5,320 bases of DNA from Candidatus Omnitrophota bacterium. Its GTDB lineage: Bacteria; Omnitrophota; Omnitrophia; Omnitrophales; Aquincolibacteriaceae. Location of the stretch: NCBI GenBank assembly GCA_023819025.1, contig JAMWDC010000171.1, positions 1-5,320 of the forward strand, in the 5' to 3' direction. The position numbers were made by a program, and so were the translations under genes. The notes under the pieces were generated by a model, which saw only the letters and a list, made by a program, of their open reading frames with translations, had not been told where the DNA came from and made no database searches. Positions 1 to 5,320 of the stretch are shown here, piece after piece. The number at the start of each line of letters is the position of its first letter. The stretch's first letter is position 1.

Positions 1-1
1 C

Positions 2-397
2 GCAGCATGGTATCTTCTGGGAATACTCGCAATGAAGTTGAAGAACTACGAACTCGCCCACGAATATTTTGAAAGGGCGCTCTTGATAAAGAAAAAACAG
101 GAATACCTAATGTTCGATGGTCTTGCTTATCTTGAAACTCTAGATGTGGAGGAAGCAGAGAGGAGGTTTTTGGAGTACCTTGAGCTCAAGCCAGATGATA
201 GCGAGGTAAATTTTTACCTCGCGGTCTGCTATCTTCTCCAGGGGGACCCACGCAGCAGAGACGCCATCGCCAGAGCCTATGCAATTGATAAAAAAAAGAC
301 AAAAATGATGCTGCAGGATTTCTTCCACGAGGTTATAGAGAAGAATCCGGCATTCAGTGAATCTGTGAAGAATGAGATTAGAAAGAAGATTGGGTGA
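2..397 (+). CDS. Tetratricopeptide-repeat protein, C-terminal part (5' end outside window)
   Basis: The reading frame is already open at base 2 and runs 131 codons to TGA at 395-397, so this is the C-terminal part of a longer gene. The ATG at 32 is internal: the codons before it (AAWYLLGILA) complete a TPR helix. Three TPR-like helix pairs are visible: one at the window edge to about residue 30 (W-x-LG ... Y-x-x-A-x-x-x-F-x-x-A), one from about 34 to 66 with the typical LKPDD end, and one from about 67 to 98 (FYLAVCYLLQGD, then AIARAYAID). A charged helical tail ending in KKIG follows. TPR arrays are protein-interaction scaffolds; the partner cannot be inferred. No signal peptide or membrane segment is seen in the visible part. 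It ends 14 nt from the end of the convergent minus-strand gene. GC is about 40%. Confidence 0.8.
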   Translation, partial: AAWYLLGILAMKLKNYELAHEYFERALLIKKKQEYLMFDGLAYLETLDVEEAERRFLEYLELKPDDSEVNFYLAVCYLLQGDPRSRDAIARAYAIDKKKTKMMLQDFFHEVIEKNPAFSESVKNEIRKKIG

Positions 398-411
398 GCG
401 TTCATTGAGTT

Positions 412-645
412 CTATTTGAGTCTTTTCCTCATCTCATCAAGCCATACCTTTTCCCTCACCTTTTTTGCTGCTACGTTTTCTGCAAGTTTTTCTATAGCGA
501 ATGCAATATAGCTTGGGTCCTTGATTTTTTTTCTTAGCTGTTCCATTCTGGCTTGAGACAGAGAGCTTGTGTTGGTTTTTACAATTATACGGTGAAAATT
601 CCTCTTTTTCTCTATCAGAACTTCACCAAGCGTTTTTGTTCCCAT
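412..645 (-). CDS. Small lysine-rich helical protein of unknown function
   Basis: An intact 77-codon frame, ATG at 645-643 to TAG at 414-412. It lies 12 nt downstream of the YraN-like gene on the same strand, so the two are probably co-transcribed. The upstream ribosome binding site is weak (a GGAA about 9 nt before the ATG). The protein is basic and apparently soluble. A short N-terminal stretch (residues 1-25) is followed by a predicted long helix from about residue 28 on (LSQARMEQLRKKI, then AIEKLAENVA and KKVREKVWLDEMRKR). The pattern 'ARxExLRKKIxDxSY ... AIEKLAENV' faintly recalls the sigma-28-binding C-terminus of FlgM anti-sigma factors. No flagellar gene is nearby and the match is too weak to name it. 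I do not recognise a family with confidence. It is likely real because it fits tightly between two genes and has plausible amino-acid composition. Confidence 0.6.
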   Translation of the reverse strand: MGTKTLGEVLIEKKRNFHRIIVKTNTSSLSQARMEQLRKKIKDPSYIAFAIEKLAENVAAKKVREKVWLDEMRKRLK

Positions 646-657
646 AGCAGATTTCCG

Positions 658-1002
658 TTAATAAAAGTTTTTTATGTGCCTTATGACTGGTTTTCCTTCT
701 ATCTCTTTAATTAACACGGCATCTACTCTCATTTCATCAAAATCACATTCCGAATTATTTATATAAATTTCGGCACTTTTTAAAATCCTATTAATCTTTC
801 TGCTATTAATTGTTTCCTCGATTGCAGTTATTTGTTTACCCCTTCTATATTTCACCTCTACAAAAACCAGGGTTTTACCATCTTTAAAAATTAAATCTAT
901 TTCACCGAACCTTGTATTATAATGTGATTCAATAAGCTCATAACCTAGATTTTTTAAATAGTTTAGTGCGAGTAGTTCCGCCTTTTTTCCAGAAGAATTT
1001 TT
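658..1002 (-). CDS. YraN/UPF0102-family endonuclease-like protein, lacking its start
   Basis: Read on the minus strand, the frame encodes about 114 recognisable residues from base 1002 to TAA at 660-658, close to the 115-130 usual for UPF0102 (Pfam PF02021). Landmarks in order are GKKAELLALNYL (N-terminal helix), LGYELIESHYNTRFGEIDLI, KDGKTLVFVEVKYRRG, then the helix EETINSRKINRILKSAEIYI and the C-terminal strand RVDAVLI. The E-x-D ... E-V-K arrangement is the restriction-endonuclease-like active-site pattern of the family. The YraN family is linked to DNA processing or recombination, but its exact role is poorly established. The GTG at 855-853 is not the true start because it falls inside the VFVEVK motif. 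Upstream of about 1002 the frame stays open to a TAG at 1098-1096, but it contains no ATG, GTG or TTG and no longer looks like the family. The first few residues are therefore missing at a composition junction. GC is about 28%. Confidence 0.8.
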   Translation of the reverse strand, partial: KNSSGKKAELLALNYLKNLGYELIESHYNTRFGEIDLIFKDGKTLVFVEVKYRRGKQITAIEETINSRKINRILKSAEIYINNSECDFDEMRVDAVLIKEIEGKPVIRHIKNFY

Positions 1003-1010
1003 AAGCGCTT
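990..1010. other. Sequence junction: abrupt composition change truncating genes on both sides
   Basis: By hand count, bases 661-960 hold about 28% GC in every 60-base line, 1021-1080 holds about 40%, and 1141-1200 about 62%. The minus-strand YraN-like frame stops resembling its family, and lacks a start, just upstream of base 1002. On the other strand, protein-like sequence in the frame of the 1073-2164 gene begins at about 1001 (LSAWAEAHRILAKL) with no start codon. Both genes being cut at the same place suggests a breakpoint within about 10 bases. I see no terminal inverted repeat, integrase site or duplicated motif at the point. A contig mis-join and a true recombination or insertion edge cannot be told apart from the sequence alone. 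Confidence 0.6.
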
Positions 1011-1072
1011 GGGCAGAAGCCCATCGGATTCTTGCGAAGTTAAGGAAAGAATACGAAATACTGGATCGACGT

Positions 1073-2164
1073 ATGATGTTTATATCGGGTGACGCCTATC
1101 GACAGGGAAATCGTGATAGAAACAATCTATCTGACGGGATGGATCACCAGGTAAGGATCATCCGGGCAATAGCCGCGGAAGCCCGAAGGCGGGGTATTGC
1201 ATTACCCGAAATGCCTTCCCGCTCCGAAGCGCGGGGATCGGACATCTTACATCCATTAGTGAACGGATCGGTGATCGAGACGCCGAAAGCGCGCGAGAAA
1301 TTGCTGGAAATCCTGCGCCGGCAGGATTTGAGCCGGCGGCCAACGATTACCGAAGTTGACCGGTTTGTTATTGTCGGTGTTGCCGAAGGGATTGGGCGAT
1401 TCTATTCGATCGGAGCTATTCAAGATCAATACGAAGCACTGGGTGCTTCCCAAGAGGAGGCCGAAGGTTTTGCGGTCACATTTGTGGCCGAACAGTTAAA
1501 CGGCGGCCTTGCCGAACCCGAGAGCGCCGAATTGACAGGCGATGAGGCACAAGCGCTTCGTTATCTCCTCGAGAAAAAGCTGTTCTTTAAGCAGCCTGCG
1601 GTGCCTGCGGATGCCCATGTGAACCGCCAATATGTGCTTACTGAAAATTGGGATGCCTTGCCTCAGATGGATCAAAGCATGAAACTTCGATTACGTTATC
1701 TTGCCCAGCATCCGAATCTGGTGATGAGTTTTGGTGTGTATAACACCTCCCAGGCCGAAGCCACTGCCTATCTGGAGAAATTATTAAAGCAAGCCCAAGC
1801 ATGGGGGCTTGTTCTTAAATCCAACCAAGTCGCGATACTGGGTTCGAAGACACCCGGATTCGACCGCCAGCAGATCCGGCAGTCCGCGTTGAACAAACTC
1901 TTGGGTTATCTTTCCGATAAGGATGTCTATCTTCGGGCCGTGCCGCTGCGTGAAAACGTGGAATTCCGCCTCGTTGTTGATGAGGAATTGATTCAAAAGA
2001 CTGCGGATTGGCTGCTCGCCGCGGATGCACTTTTGACTGAAGTTCCGGATAATGTCCGCTTCAATATCAGTACAGCGCGCGACTTGGCCCGTGTTAAAGG
2101 TTTGAATTACGACGAGATCCTCCAGGCCGTACGTGCCTACACCAAACTTGCCGTGGCTGCATAA
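1073..2164 (+). CDS. Unrecognised helical protein, probably the C-terminal part of a larger gene
   Basis: A 363-codon frame runs from tandem ATGs (1073, 1076) to TAA at 2162-2164. I do not recognise a family. No ribosome binding site precedes the ATG pair. The frame is open upstream to 962, and its codons from about 1001 to 1072 read as a plausible amphipathic helix (AEAHRILAKLRKEYEILDRR), so the true start is probably upstream and lost at the junction. The protein is rich in Ala, Glu, Leu and Arg and mostly helical. It has no signal peptide, membrane segment or cysteine-rich motif. Visible segments are a charged N-terminus to about residue 60, a helical block around residues 75-175 (EVDRFVIVGVAEGIGRFYSI is its most hydrophobic part), and a block of alternating helices and strands from about 185 to the end, with LRYLAQHPNLVMSFGVYN and GYLSDKDVYLRAVPLRENVEF. 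Its stop lies 42 nt before the first hairpin of the mobile unit. A structural or regulatory domain of a very large protein is possible; this is inference. Confidence 0.65.
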   Translation: MMFISGDAYRQGNRDRNNLSDGMDHQVRIIRAIAAEARRRGIALPEMPSRSEARGSDILHPLVNGSVIETPKAREKLLEILRRQDLSRRPTITEVDRFVIVGVAEGIGRFYSIGAIQDQYEALGASQEEAEGFAVTFVAEQLNGGLAEPESAELTGDEAQALRYLLEKKLFFKQPAVPADAHVNRQYVLTENWDALPQMDQSMKLRLRYLAQHPNLVMSFGVYNTSQAEATAYLEKLLKQAQAWGLVLKSNQVAILGSKTPGFDRQQIRQSALNKLLGYLSDKDVYLRAVPLRENVEFRLVVDEELIQKTADWLLAADALLTEVPDNVRFNISTARDLARVKGLNYDEILQAVRAYTKLAVAA

Positions 2165-2206
2165 TCTTCTTCGGCGCTGCCGTATCCTCCAAAACATTTC
2201 TTTTGC

Positions 2207-2233
2207 CAATGTACACCGCGGGGGTGTACATTG
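2207..2233 (+). repeat. Left REP-like hairpin
   Basis: A perfect 11-bp inverted repeat: CAATGTACACC at 2207-2217, loop GCGGG at 2218-2222, and GGTGTACATTG at 2223-2233. It lies directly before the transposase ribosome binding site (2234-2243), so in mRNA the hairpin would sit beside the initiation region and could limit transposase translation. The same arms recur at 2914-2940. Confidence 0.9.
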
Positions 2234-2243
2234 AAGGGGGAGG
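2234..2243 (+). promoter_or_regulatory. Strong ribosome binding site fixing the transposase start
   Basis: AAGGGGGAGG is followed by five T residues and ATG at 2249. This near-ideal Shine-Dalgarno placement favours ATG 2249 over an in-frame TTG at 2231, which lies inside the hairpin arm with no such site upstream. Confidence 0.8.
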
Positions 2244-2248
2244 TTTTT

Positions 2249-2947
2249 ATGCCGTTACGAGAACCTTTGGCTATTGGCCAAGTTTATCATGTCTTTAACC
2301 GGAGTATTGCGGAATATCGAATTTTCAATCACGAGAAAGATCTTGAACGGATGAGGCAGATGATCCGATACTACGGTTTTAAAGGCGTACCTGAAAAATT
2401 TTCTCGTTACATGGACACAGAATTAGTTTTAAAGAATGGTTTCTGGCGTACTTTTTTCGATTTCTCACAAGGAAGGGAAAGGATGGTCGAGATTATTGCG
2501 TACTGTCTGATGCCGACACATTTTCACTTGATTCTCAAACAACTGATGCCGAACGGCATTTCTTTTTTTGTGAATCAATCTTGCAATAGTTACAGCCGTT
2601 TTTTTAATACGAAATACAAGAGAAAAGGCCCCCTTTGGGAGGGCCGTTTCGAAAGTGTTAGGGTAGAAACGGACGAGCAGTTATTGCATTTGACCCGCTA
2701 TGTGCATCTGAATCCAGTAACTGCCGGCTTGATTGAGCTGGCCGAACAGTGGCCCGCCTCCTCCTATCACGAATATATGGGGAATGTCCGTAGGGAAGAG
2801 AGGATATGTGAGTTTCGTGGAATTCTGAAGATCGATCCTTTAGAATATGAAAAATTTGTACGGGACCGTGTTGGTTATCAACGTGACTTAGCCCGAATCA
2901 AGGCGATCATTGCCAATGTACACCCCCGCGGTGTACATCGGGCATAG
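2249..2947 (+). CDS. REP-associated tyrosine transposase (RAYT, Y1/HUH family)
   Basis: 232 residues from ATG 2249, chosen for the strong ribosome binding site at 2234-2243, to TAG 2945-2947. The family (Pfam PF01797 Y1_Tnp, COG1943) cuts and rejoins single-stranded DNA at hairpins through a 5'-phosphotyrosine. Visible motifs are the N-terminal strand GQVYHVFNRS (residues 10-19), the metal-binding HUH motif in CLMPTHFHLIL (H91-F-H93), the probable catalytic tyrosine Y115 in NSYSRFFN, then GPLWEGRF (127-134) and the hallmark RYVHLNPVTAGL (150-161). After that comes a C-terminal basic helical tail typical of RAYTs rather than of the shorter IS200 TnpA (about 150 residues). All catalytic residues appear intact. 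The last eight to ten codons (NVHPRGVHRA) are the downstream hairpin itself, so gene end and element end overlap. Its stop codon overlaps the nadE ribosome binding site, suggesting translational coupling. Confidence 0.92.
   Translation: MPLREPLAIGQVYHVFNRSIAEYRIFNHEKDLERMRQMIRYYGFKGVPEKFSRYMDTELVLKNGFWRTFFDFSQGRERMVEIIAYCLMPTHFHLILKQLMPNGISFFVNQSCNSYSRFFNTKYKRKGPLWEGRFESVRVETDEQLLHLTRYVHLNPVTAGLIELAEQWPASSYHEYMGNVRREERICEFRGILKIDPLEYEKFVRDRVGYQRDLARIKAIIANVHPRGVHRA
2914..2940 (+). repeat. Right REP-like hairpin, inside the transposase C-terminus
   Basis: Left arm CAATGTACACC at 2914-2924, loop CCCGC at 2925-2929, right arm GGTGTACATCG at 2930-2940; there is one A-C mismatch next to the outermost pair. 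Relative to the copy at 2207-2233 the arms are the same and the loop is the reverse complement (GCGGG versus CCCGC). The whole repeat thus matches the reverse complement of the left copy at 26 of 27 bases. It is translated as transposase residues 223-230 (NVHPRGVH) and ends 15 nt before the nadE start. Confidence 0.9.
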
Positions 2948-2951
2948 GGGG
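2946..2951 (+). promoter_or_regulatory. nadE ribosome binding site overlapping the transposase stop
   Basis: AGGGGG begins inside the transposase TAG and precedes the nadE GTG (2956) by 4 nt. It sits between the right hairpin (ending at 2940) and the start codon, so hairpin folding in the mRNA and ribosomes finishing the transposase could both affect nadE initiation. Confidence 0.55.
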
Positions 2952-2955
2952 TGTT

Positions 2956-4626
2956 GTGAAGAAGATCCGGTTTGCCATAGCTCAGATGAATCCTGCGGTG
3001 GGAGATTATAAGGCCAATACCCACAAGATCATTACCTGGATCCGTGCTTCAGAAAAAAAGAAGGCCGACCTGATTGTTTTCCCCGAACTCGCCTTATCCG
3101 GTTATCCTGTCTGGGACCTTGCCAATAAGAAGCATTTTGTGGACGAAGGATTGAGCCATCTAGGACGAATCGTTCGATGCACCGCGCGCATGAAAATTGC
3201 GGTAGTTCTGGGATTTATTGACCGCGGCGTGAGTCATGATCAGCGCAGCCGTAATACCTTGGCCTGGATCGGGAAAGGAAAGATCCTGGCTCAATACACC
3301 AAGAGATTACTCCCGACTTATGACGTTTTCTTGGAGGACATATTTTTTGAACCCGGGAAAGAAAGTTTTGCCATCCCCTGGAAAGGCTGGCGCGTCGGCC
3401 TTACGATCTGTGAGGATCTGTGGGACGACCGATACGACGAAAAACCTTTGGCTGAGCTCAAACGCCGGGGAGCAAATCTTATCCTGAATATTTCCGCCTC
3501 ACCCTATTACCGGGGTGTTGCCGAGGCGCGTGATCTTTTGTTGAAAAGGCACACGGTCCGATACGGATTTCCGATTCTTTACACCAACCAGGTCGGCGGT
3601 CAGGATGACCTGGTTTTTGACGGCCGAAGTCTTTTTGTGGATGCCAGCGGACAGATTCTTTTCCGTGCCCCGGCTTTCAAAGAAGATCTTTTCTTCTTCG
3701 ATTGGGATCCCCGGGAGTGCGATCCTTACGTTGTTCCTTTGCATCCTTCTACCAGTAAGCCCGAAGAAGTTTATGAGGCGTTGCTTTTAGGGATTCGGGA
3801 TTATTGCCGCAAAAACGGTTTTCAGAAGGTCCTTTTGGGATTAAGCGGCGGGATTGACTCCGCACTCGTCGCGGTGCTGGCTTGCGATGCCTTGGGCGCA
3901 CAGGCGGTTTTGGGCGTGACCATGCCTGGGACTTATTCCTCCCGCGGTAGCTGGGAAGATTCCCGGGAACTGGCGAAACGTCTGGGGATCGAGTTCCGGA
4001 TCCATCCGATTAAGGAAAAATATGAGAAACTTCTCGAAGCCTACCAAGATCACAAAAGGGAAGAGGGCGGAAGAATTCCGCCCAGCGGCAAAATTACACT
4101 TGCTATGGAAAATCTTCAGGCTAGGCTGCGGGGCATGGAACTGATGTATCTGTCCAATGACGAAAACCGCCTTCTGCTTTCTACCGGGAATAAATCCGAA
4201 TTGGCCATGGGTTATTGTACCCTCTATGGGGACATGGCTGGAGGTTTGTGCGTGCTAGGGGATGTGTATAAAACCGATGTCTATCGGCTGGCGTGGTATC
4301 GTAATCAAAAAGGCAAAGTGATCCCGGATTCTATCTTGACCAAGCCGCCTTCAGCCGAGCTCCGGCCCAATCAGAAGGATGAAGACTCACTCCCGCCCTA
4401 TGAAATCCTGGATGAGATTTTATATTTTTATATTGAGAAGAATCAGGGTTTGGATGAGATCGTTCGGCATTTCAGAAAAAAGGTGAGCCACTCCCTTGTG
4501 GCAAATGTTATTGACAAGGTCGATCATAACGAATACAAGCGCCGGCAGACGCCTCCCATCCTTCGTGTGTCGGAAAAGGCCTGGTTCGGCCGCCGCATGC
4601 CAATTACGAACCGTTTCGGACGTTAA
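2956..4626 (+). CDS. nadE: Glutamine-dependent NAD+ synthetase
   Basis: A 556-residue cytosolic enzyme that catalyses the last step of NAD biosynthesis: ATP-dependent amidation of deamido-NAD (NaAD), with ammonia from glutamine. It starts with GTG. The N-terminal nitrilase-fold glutaminase domain (residues 1 to about 255, Pfam PF00795) shows the Glu-Lys-Cys triad: E44 in VFPELALSGYP, K116 in YTKRLLP, C152 in LTICEDLW. The C-terminal synthetase domain (about 270-556, PF02540) shows the ATP pyrophosphatase P-loop LSGGIDS at 296-302, NLQARLRG at 386-393, STGNKSELAMGY at 409-420, GDMAGG at 425-430, KPPSAELRP at 463-471 and the terminal RRQTPPILRVS. The length matches the short two-domain class (about 540-570). 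One oddity is that the segment after GDMAGG reads LCVLGDVYKT, with glycine (435) where I recall a lysine (IKDVYKT) in many relatives. It follows the RAYT unit and precedes the dehydrogenase gene by 22 nt, likely one operon. No own promoter is evident upstream, so transcription may pass through the mobile unit. Confidence 0.96.
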   Translation: MKKIRFAIAQMNPAVGDYKANTHKIITWIRASEKKKADLIVFPELALSGYPVWDLANKKHFVDEGLSHLGRIVRCTARMKIAVVLGFIDRGVSHDQRSRNTLAWIGKGKILAQYTKRLLPTYDVFLEDIFFEPGKESFAIPWKGWRVGLTICEDLWDDRYDEKPLAELKRRGANLILNISASPYYRGVAEARDLLLKRHTVRYGFPILYTNQVGGQDDLVFDGRSLFVDASGQILFRAPAFKEDLFFFDWDPRECDPYVVPLHPSTSKPEEVYEALLLGIRDYCRKNGFQKVLLGLSGGIDSALVAVLACDALGAQAVLGVTMPGTYSSRGSWEDSRELAKRLGIEFRIHPIKEKYEKLLEAYQDHKREEGGRIPPSGKITLAMENLQARLRGMELMYLSNDENRLLLSTGNKSELAMGYCTLYGDMAGGLCVLGDVYKTDVYRLAWYRNQKGKVIPDSILTKPPSAELRPNQKDEDSLPPYEILDEILYFYIEKNQGLDEIVRHFRKKVSHSLVANVIDKVDHNEYKRRQTPPILRVSEKAWFGRRMPITNRFGR

Positions 4627-4648
4627 CACCAGTACTGAGAATGATTCT

Positions 4649-5320
4649 ATGTTGACCGTCGGGATTCCTAAAGAAATCAAACCTTACGAAAAAAGGGTGG
4701 GGCTTATCCCGGTTCATGTCCGCCAACTTTGCCGACACGGGGCAAAGGTGATTGTTGAGAAGGATGCCGGTCTTGCCTCCGGGTTTTCCGATCGAGAATA
4801 TCAGGATTTCGGCGCTCAGATTGTCTCCGAACATGCGGATGTGTTTCAAGAGGCGGACTTCATTCAAAAAGTCAAAGAACCGCAGCCCGGTGAATTTCCG
4901 TATCTGAGGAGCGGCCAGATCCTCTTTTGTTTTCTTCATCTGGCATCACCGGCTCATTGTCAATTGATCCGGGTCTTGATGGACTCGCGTATCCTGGCCA
5001 TTGGCTATGAAACAGTGACCATCGACAATGCCGTCCCGATTTTAAGACCCATGAGCGAAATCGCCGGAGGCCTTGCCGCAGCTTATGCGGCTTATTTCCG
5101 TACCCTTCGCTTGGGATCGGGCCCCAAAATCTATTATCCCTTCAGCTTTCAGGAAGACCTGGAGAAGATAGCAAGTCATTATCCGGTATGGCCTCCTGAA
5201 TACCGACATGGATCCGTGATCGTTTTTGGAGGCGGATCAAGCGGCGAAAAGGTTGCTGAATTTGTACTCGGAATGCATGGGGAAGTGGTCTTGGTCGAAA
5301 AAAATCTTGCCCGCTGTCAG
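4649..5320 (+). CDS. Alanine dehydrogenase/transhydrogenase-alpha family protein (3' end outside window)
   Basis: 224 codons are visible from ATG 4649, and the frame is open at the window end; full-length alanine dehydrogenases are about 370 residues. The family's NAD-dependent Ald interconverts L-alanine and pyruvate plus ammonia. The N-terminal substrate domain (PF05222) is clear: VGIPKEIKPYEKRVGLIP (residues 4-21, R16 at the expected substrate-binding arginine), the lysine motif QKVKEP (73-78), H97 in FLHLA at the catalytic-histidine position, GYETV (119-123) and RPMSEIAGG (133-141). The NAD-binding Rossmann motif follows as VFGGGSSGEKVAEF (192-205) with the strand VVLVE at 213-217. Between them (about 150-188) the usual SAGRLA...GGRGVLLGGVPGV region is replaced by FRTLRLGSGPKIYYPFSF and EDLEKIASHYPVW. 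This may be a divergent family member rather than a standard Ald. The upstream ribosome binding site is weak (GAGA at 4636-4639). It probably shares a transcript with nadE. Confidence 0.85.
   Translation, partial: MLTVGIPKEIKPYEKRVGLIPVHVRQLCRHGAKVIVEKDAGLASGFSDREYQDFGAQIVSEHADVFQEADFIQKVKEPQPGEFPYLRSGQILFCFLHLASPAHCQLIRVLMDSRILAIGYETVTIDNAVPILRPMSEIAGGLAAAYAAYFRTLRLGSGPKIYYPFSFQEDLEKIASHYPVWPPEYRHGSVIVFGGGSSGEKVAEFVLGMHGEVVLVEKNLARCQ

Larger units (their letters stand above)
2207..2940 (+). mobile_element. Hairpin-flanked RAYT unit (IS200/REP-like)
   Basis: A Y1/HUH transposase gene lies between two near-identical 27-nt hairpins at 2207-2233 and 2914-2940, with nothing else inside. This is the layout of an IS200/IS605-like element or of a REP-associated tyrosine transposase (RAYT) with its own REP pair. 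Such enzymes act on single-stranded DNA hairpins and make no target-site duplication, and I see none here. The unit sits between an unrelated gene and nadE and leaves the flanking frames intact. Exact outer ends are uncertain; the shared TTGC just outside the left arm of both hairpins (2203-2206 and 2910-2913) may belong to the recognised sites. Whether the unit still moves cannot be told from one copy. Confidence 0.7.

Noticed and set aside
398..411. Bidirectional terminator between the convergent TPR and 77-residue genes
   Set aside because: The 14-nt gap holds no inverted repeat.
853..855. GTG as the start of a 65-residue protein
   Set aside because: It falls in the middle of the conserved VFVEVK motif of the YraN family; family sequence continues about 49 codons upstream.
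1190..1220. Short inverted repeats (GGGTA/TACCC and CCCGC/GCGGG) as a possible terminator or operator
   Set aside because: They are only 5-bp stems inside a coding frame in a GC-rich stretch, with no T-run; such pairs are expected by chance.
2165..2206. Terminator or promoter between the unknown gene and the RAYT unit
   Set aside because: No stem with T-run and no convincing -35/-10 pair are visible; the only structure is the element's own hairpin just downstream.
1784..2209. 141-codon minus-strand open frame
   Set aside because: It lies almost wholly opposite the 1073-2164 gene and has no recognisable motif. The plus-strand frame has much more convincing protein composition.
2231..2248. 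TTG start giving six extra transposase residues
   Set aside because: The TTG is part of the hairpin arm and has no Shine-Dalgarno site, while ATG 2249 has an excellent one at the right distance.
3236..3487. 83-codon plus-strand frame inside nadE
   Set aside because: It is a different frame of the NadE glutaminase domain, with no independent ribosome binding site or family resemblance.
4604..4939. 111-codon minus-strand open frame
   Set aside because: It is antisense to the start of the alanine dehydrogenase-like gene, whose family motifs are unmistakable, so this is a shadow frame.

Overview
The window looks like part of a bacterial (probably uncultured, metagenome-derived) genome, and it falls into two blocks of different character. 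Bases 1 to about 1000 are AT-rich: by my hand count the YraN-like gene is about 28% GC, while the TPR gene is about 40%. Everything after about 1000 is roughly 45-60% GC. Nothing here identifies the phylum. The second block would suit several under-sampled lineages (Omnitrophota is one guess, not a conclusion).

Block 1 (1-~1000). The window opens inside a plus-strand gene for a tetratricopeptide-repeat protein (2-397). It converges with a minus-strand pair: a YraN/UPF0102-family nuclease-fold protein (658-~1002) followed 12 nt later by a 77-residue lysine-rich helical protein of unknown function (412-645). The YraN-like reading frame is intact from its GxxAE helix to its C-terminus. It loses recognisable protein sequence and any ATG/GTG/TTG start exactly where the base composition changes, near base 1000.

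Block 2 (~1000-5320), all on the plus strand. An unrecognised helical protein (1073-2164) has no ribosome binding site at its first ATG, and protein-like sequence continues upstream of that ATG to the same composition boundary. It therefore looks like the C-terminal part of a larger gene. Next is a compact mobile unit (2207-2940): a Y1/HUH transposase of the REP-associated (RAYT, COG1943-like) kind between two nearly identical 27-nt hairpins whose arms match but whose 5-nt loops are reversed. The second hairpin is translated as the last residues of the transposase. Immediately after it come nadE (2956-4626), a glutamine-hydrolysing NAD+ synthetase with all visible catalytic residues, and 22 nt later the start of an alanine dehydrogenase/transhydrogenase-alpha family gene (4649 to the window end), divergent in its middle. 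nadE and the dehydrogenase form a likely operon linking NAD supply to an NAD-dependent enzyme.

The points most worth a second look are the sharp junction near 1000, which truncates a gene on each side (assembly chimera or real recombination breakpoint), and the hairpin-RAYT-hairpin unit whose right end lies between the transposase and the nadE start. I see no tRNA, rRNA, CRISPR array or convincing intrinsic terminator, and no gene-free stretch longer than 300 bases.
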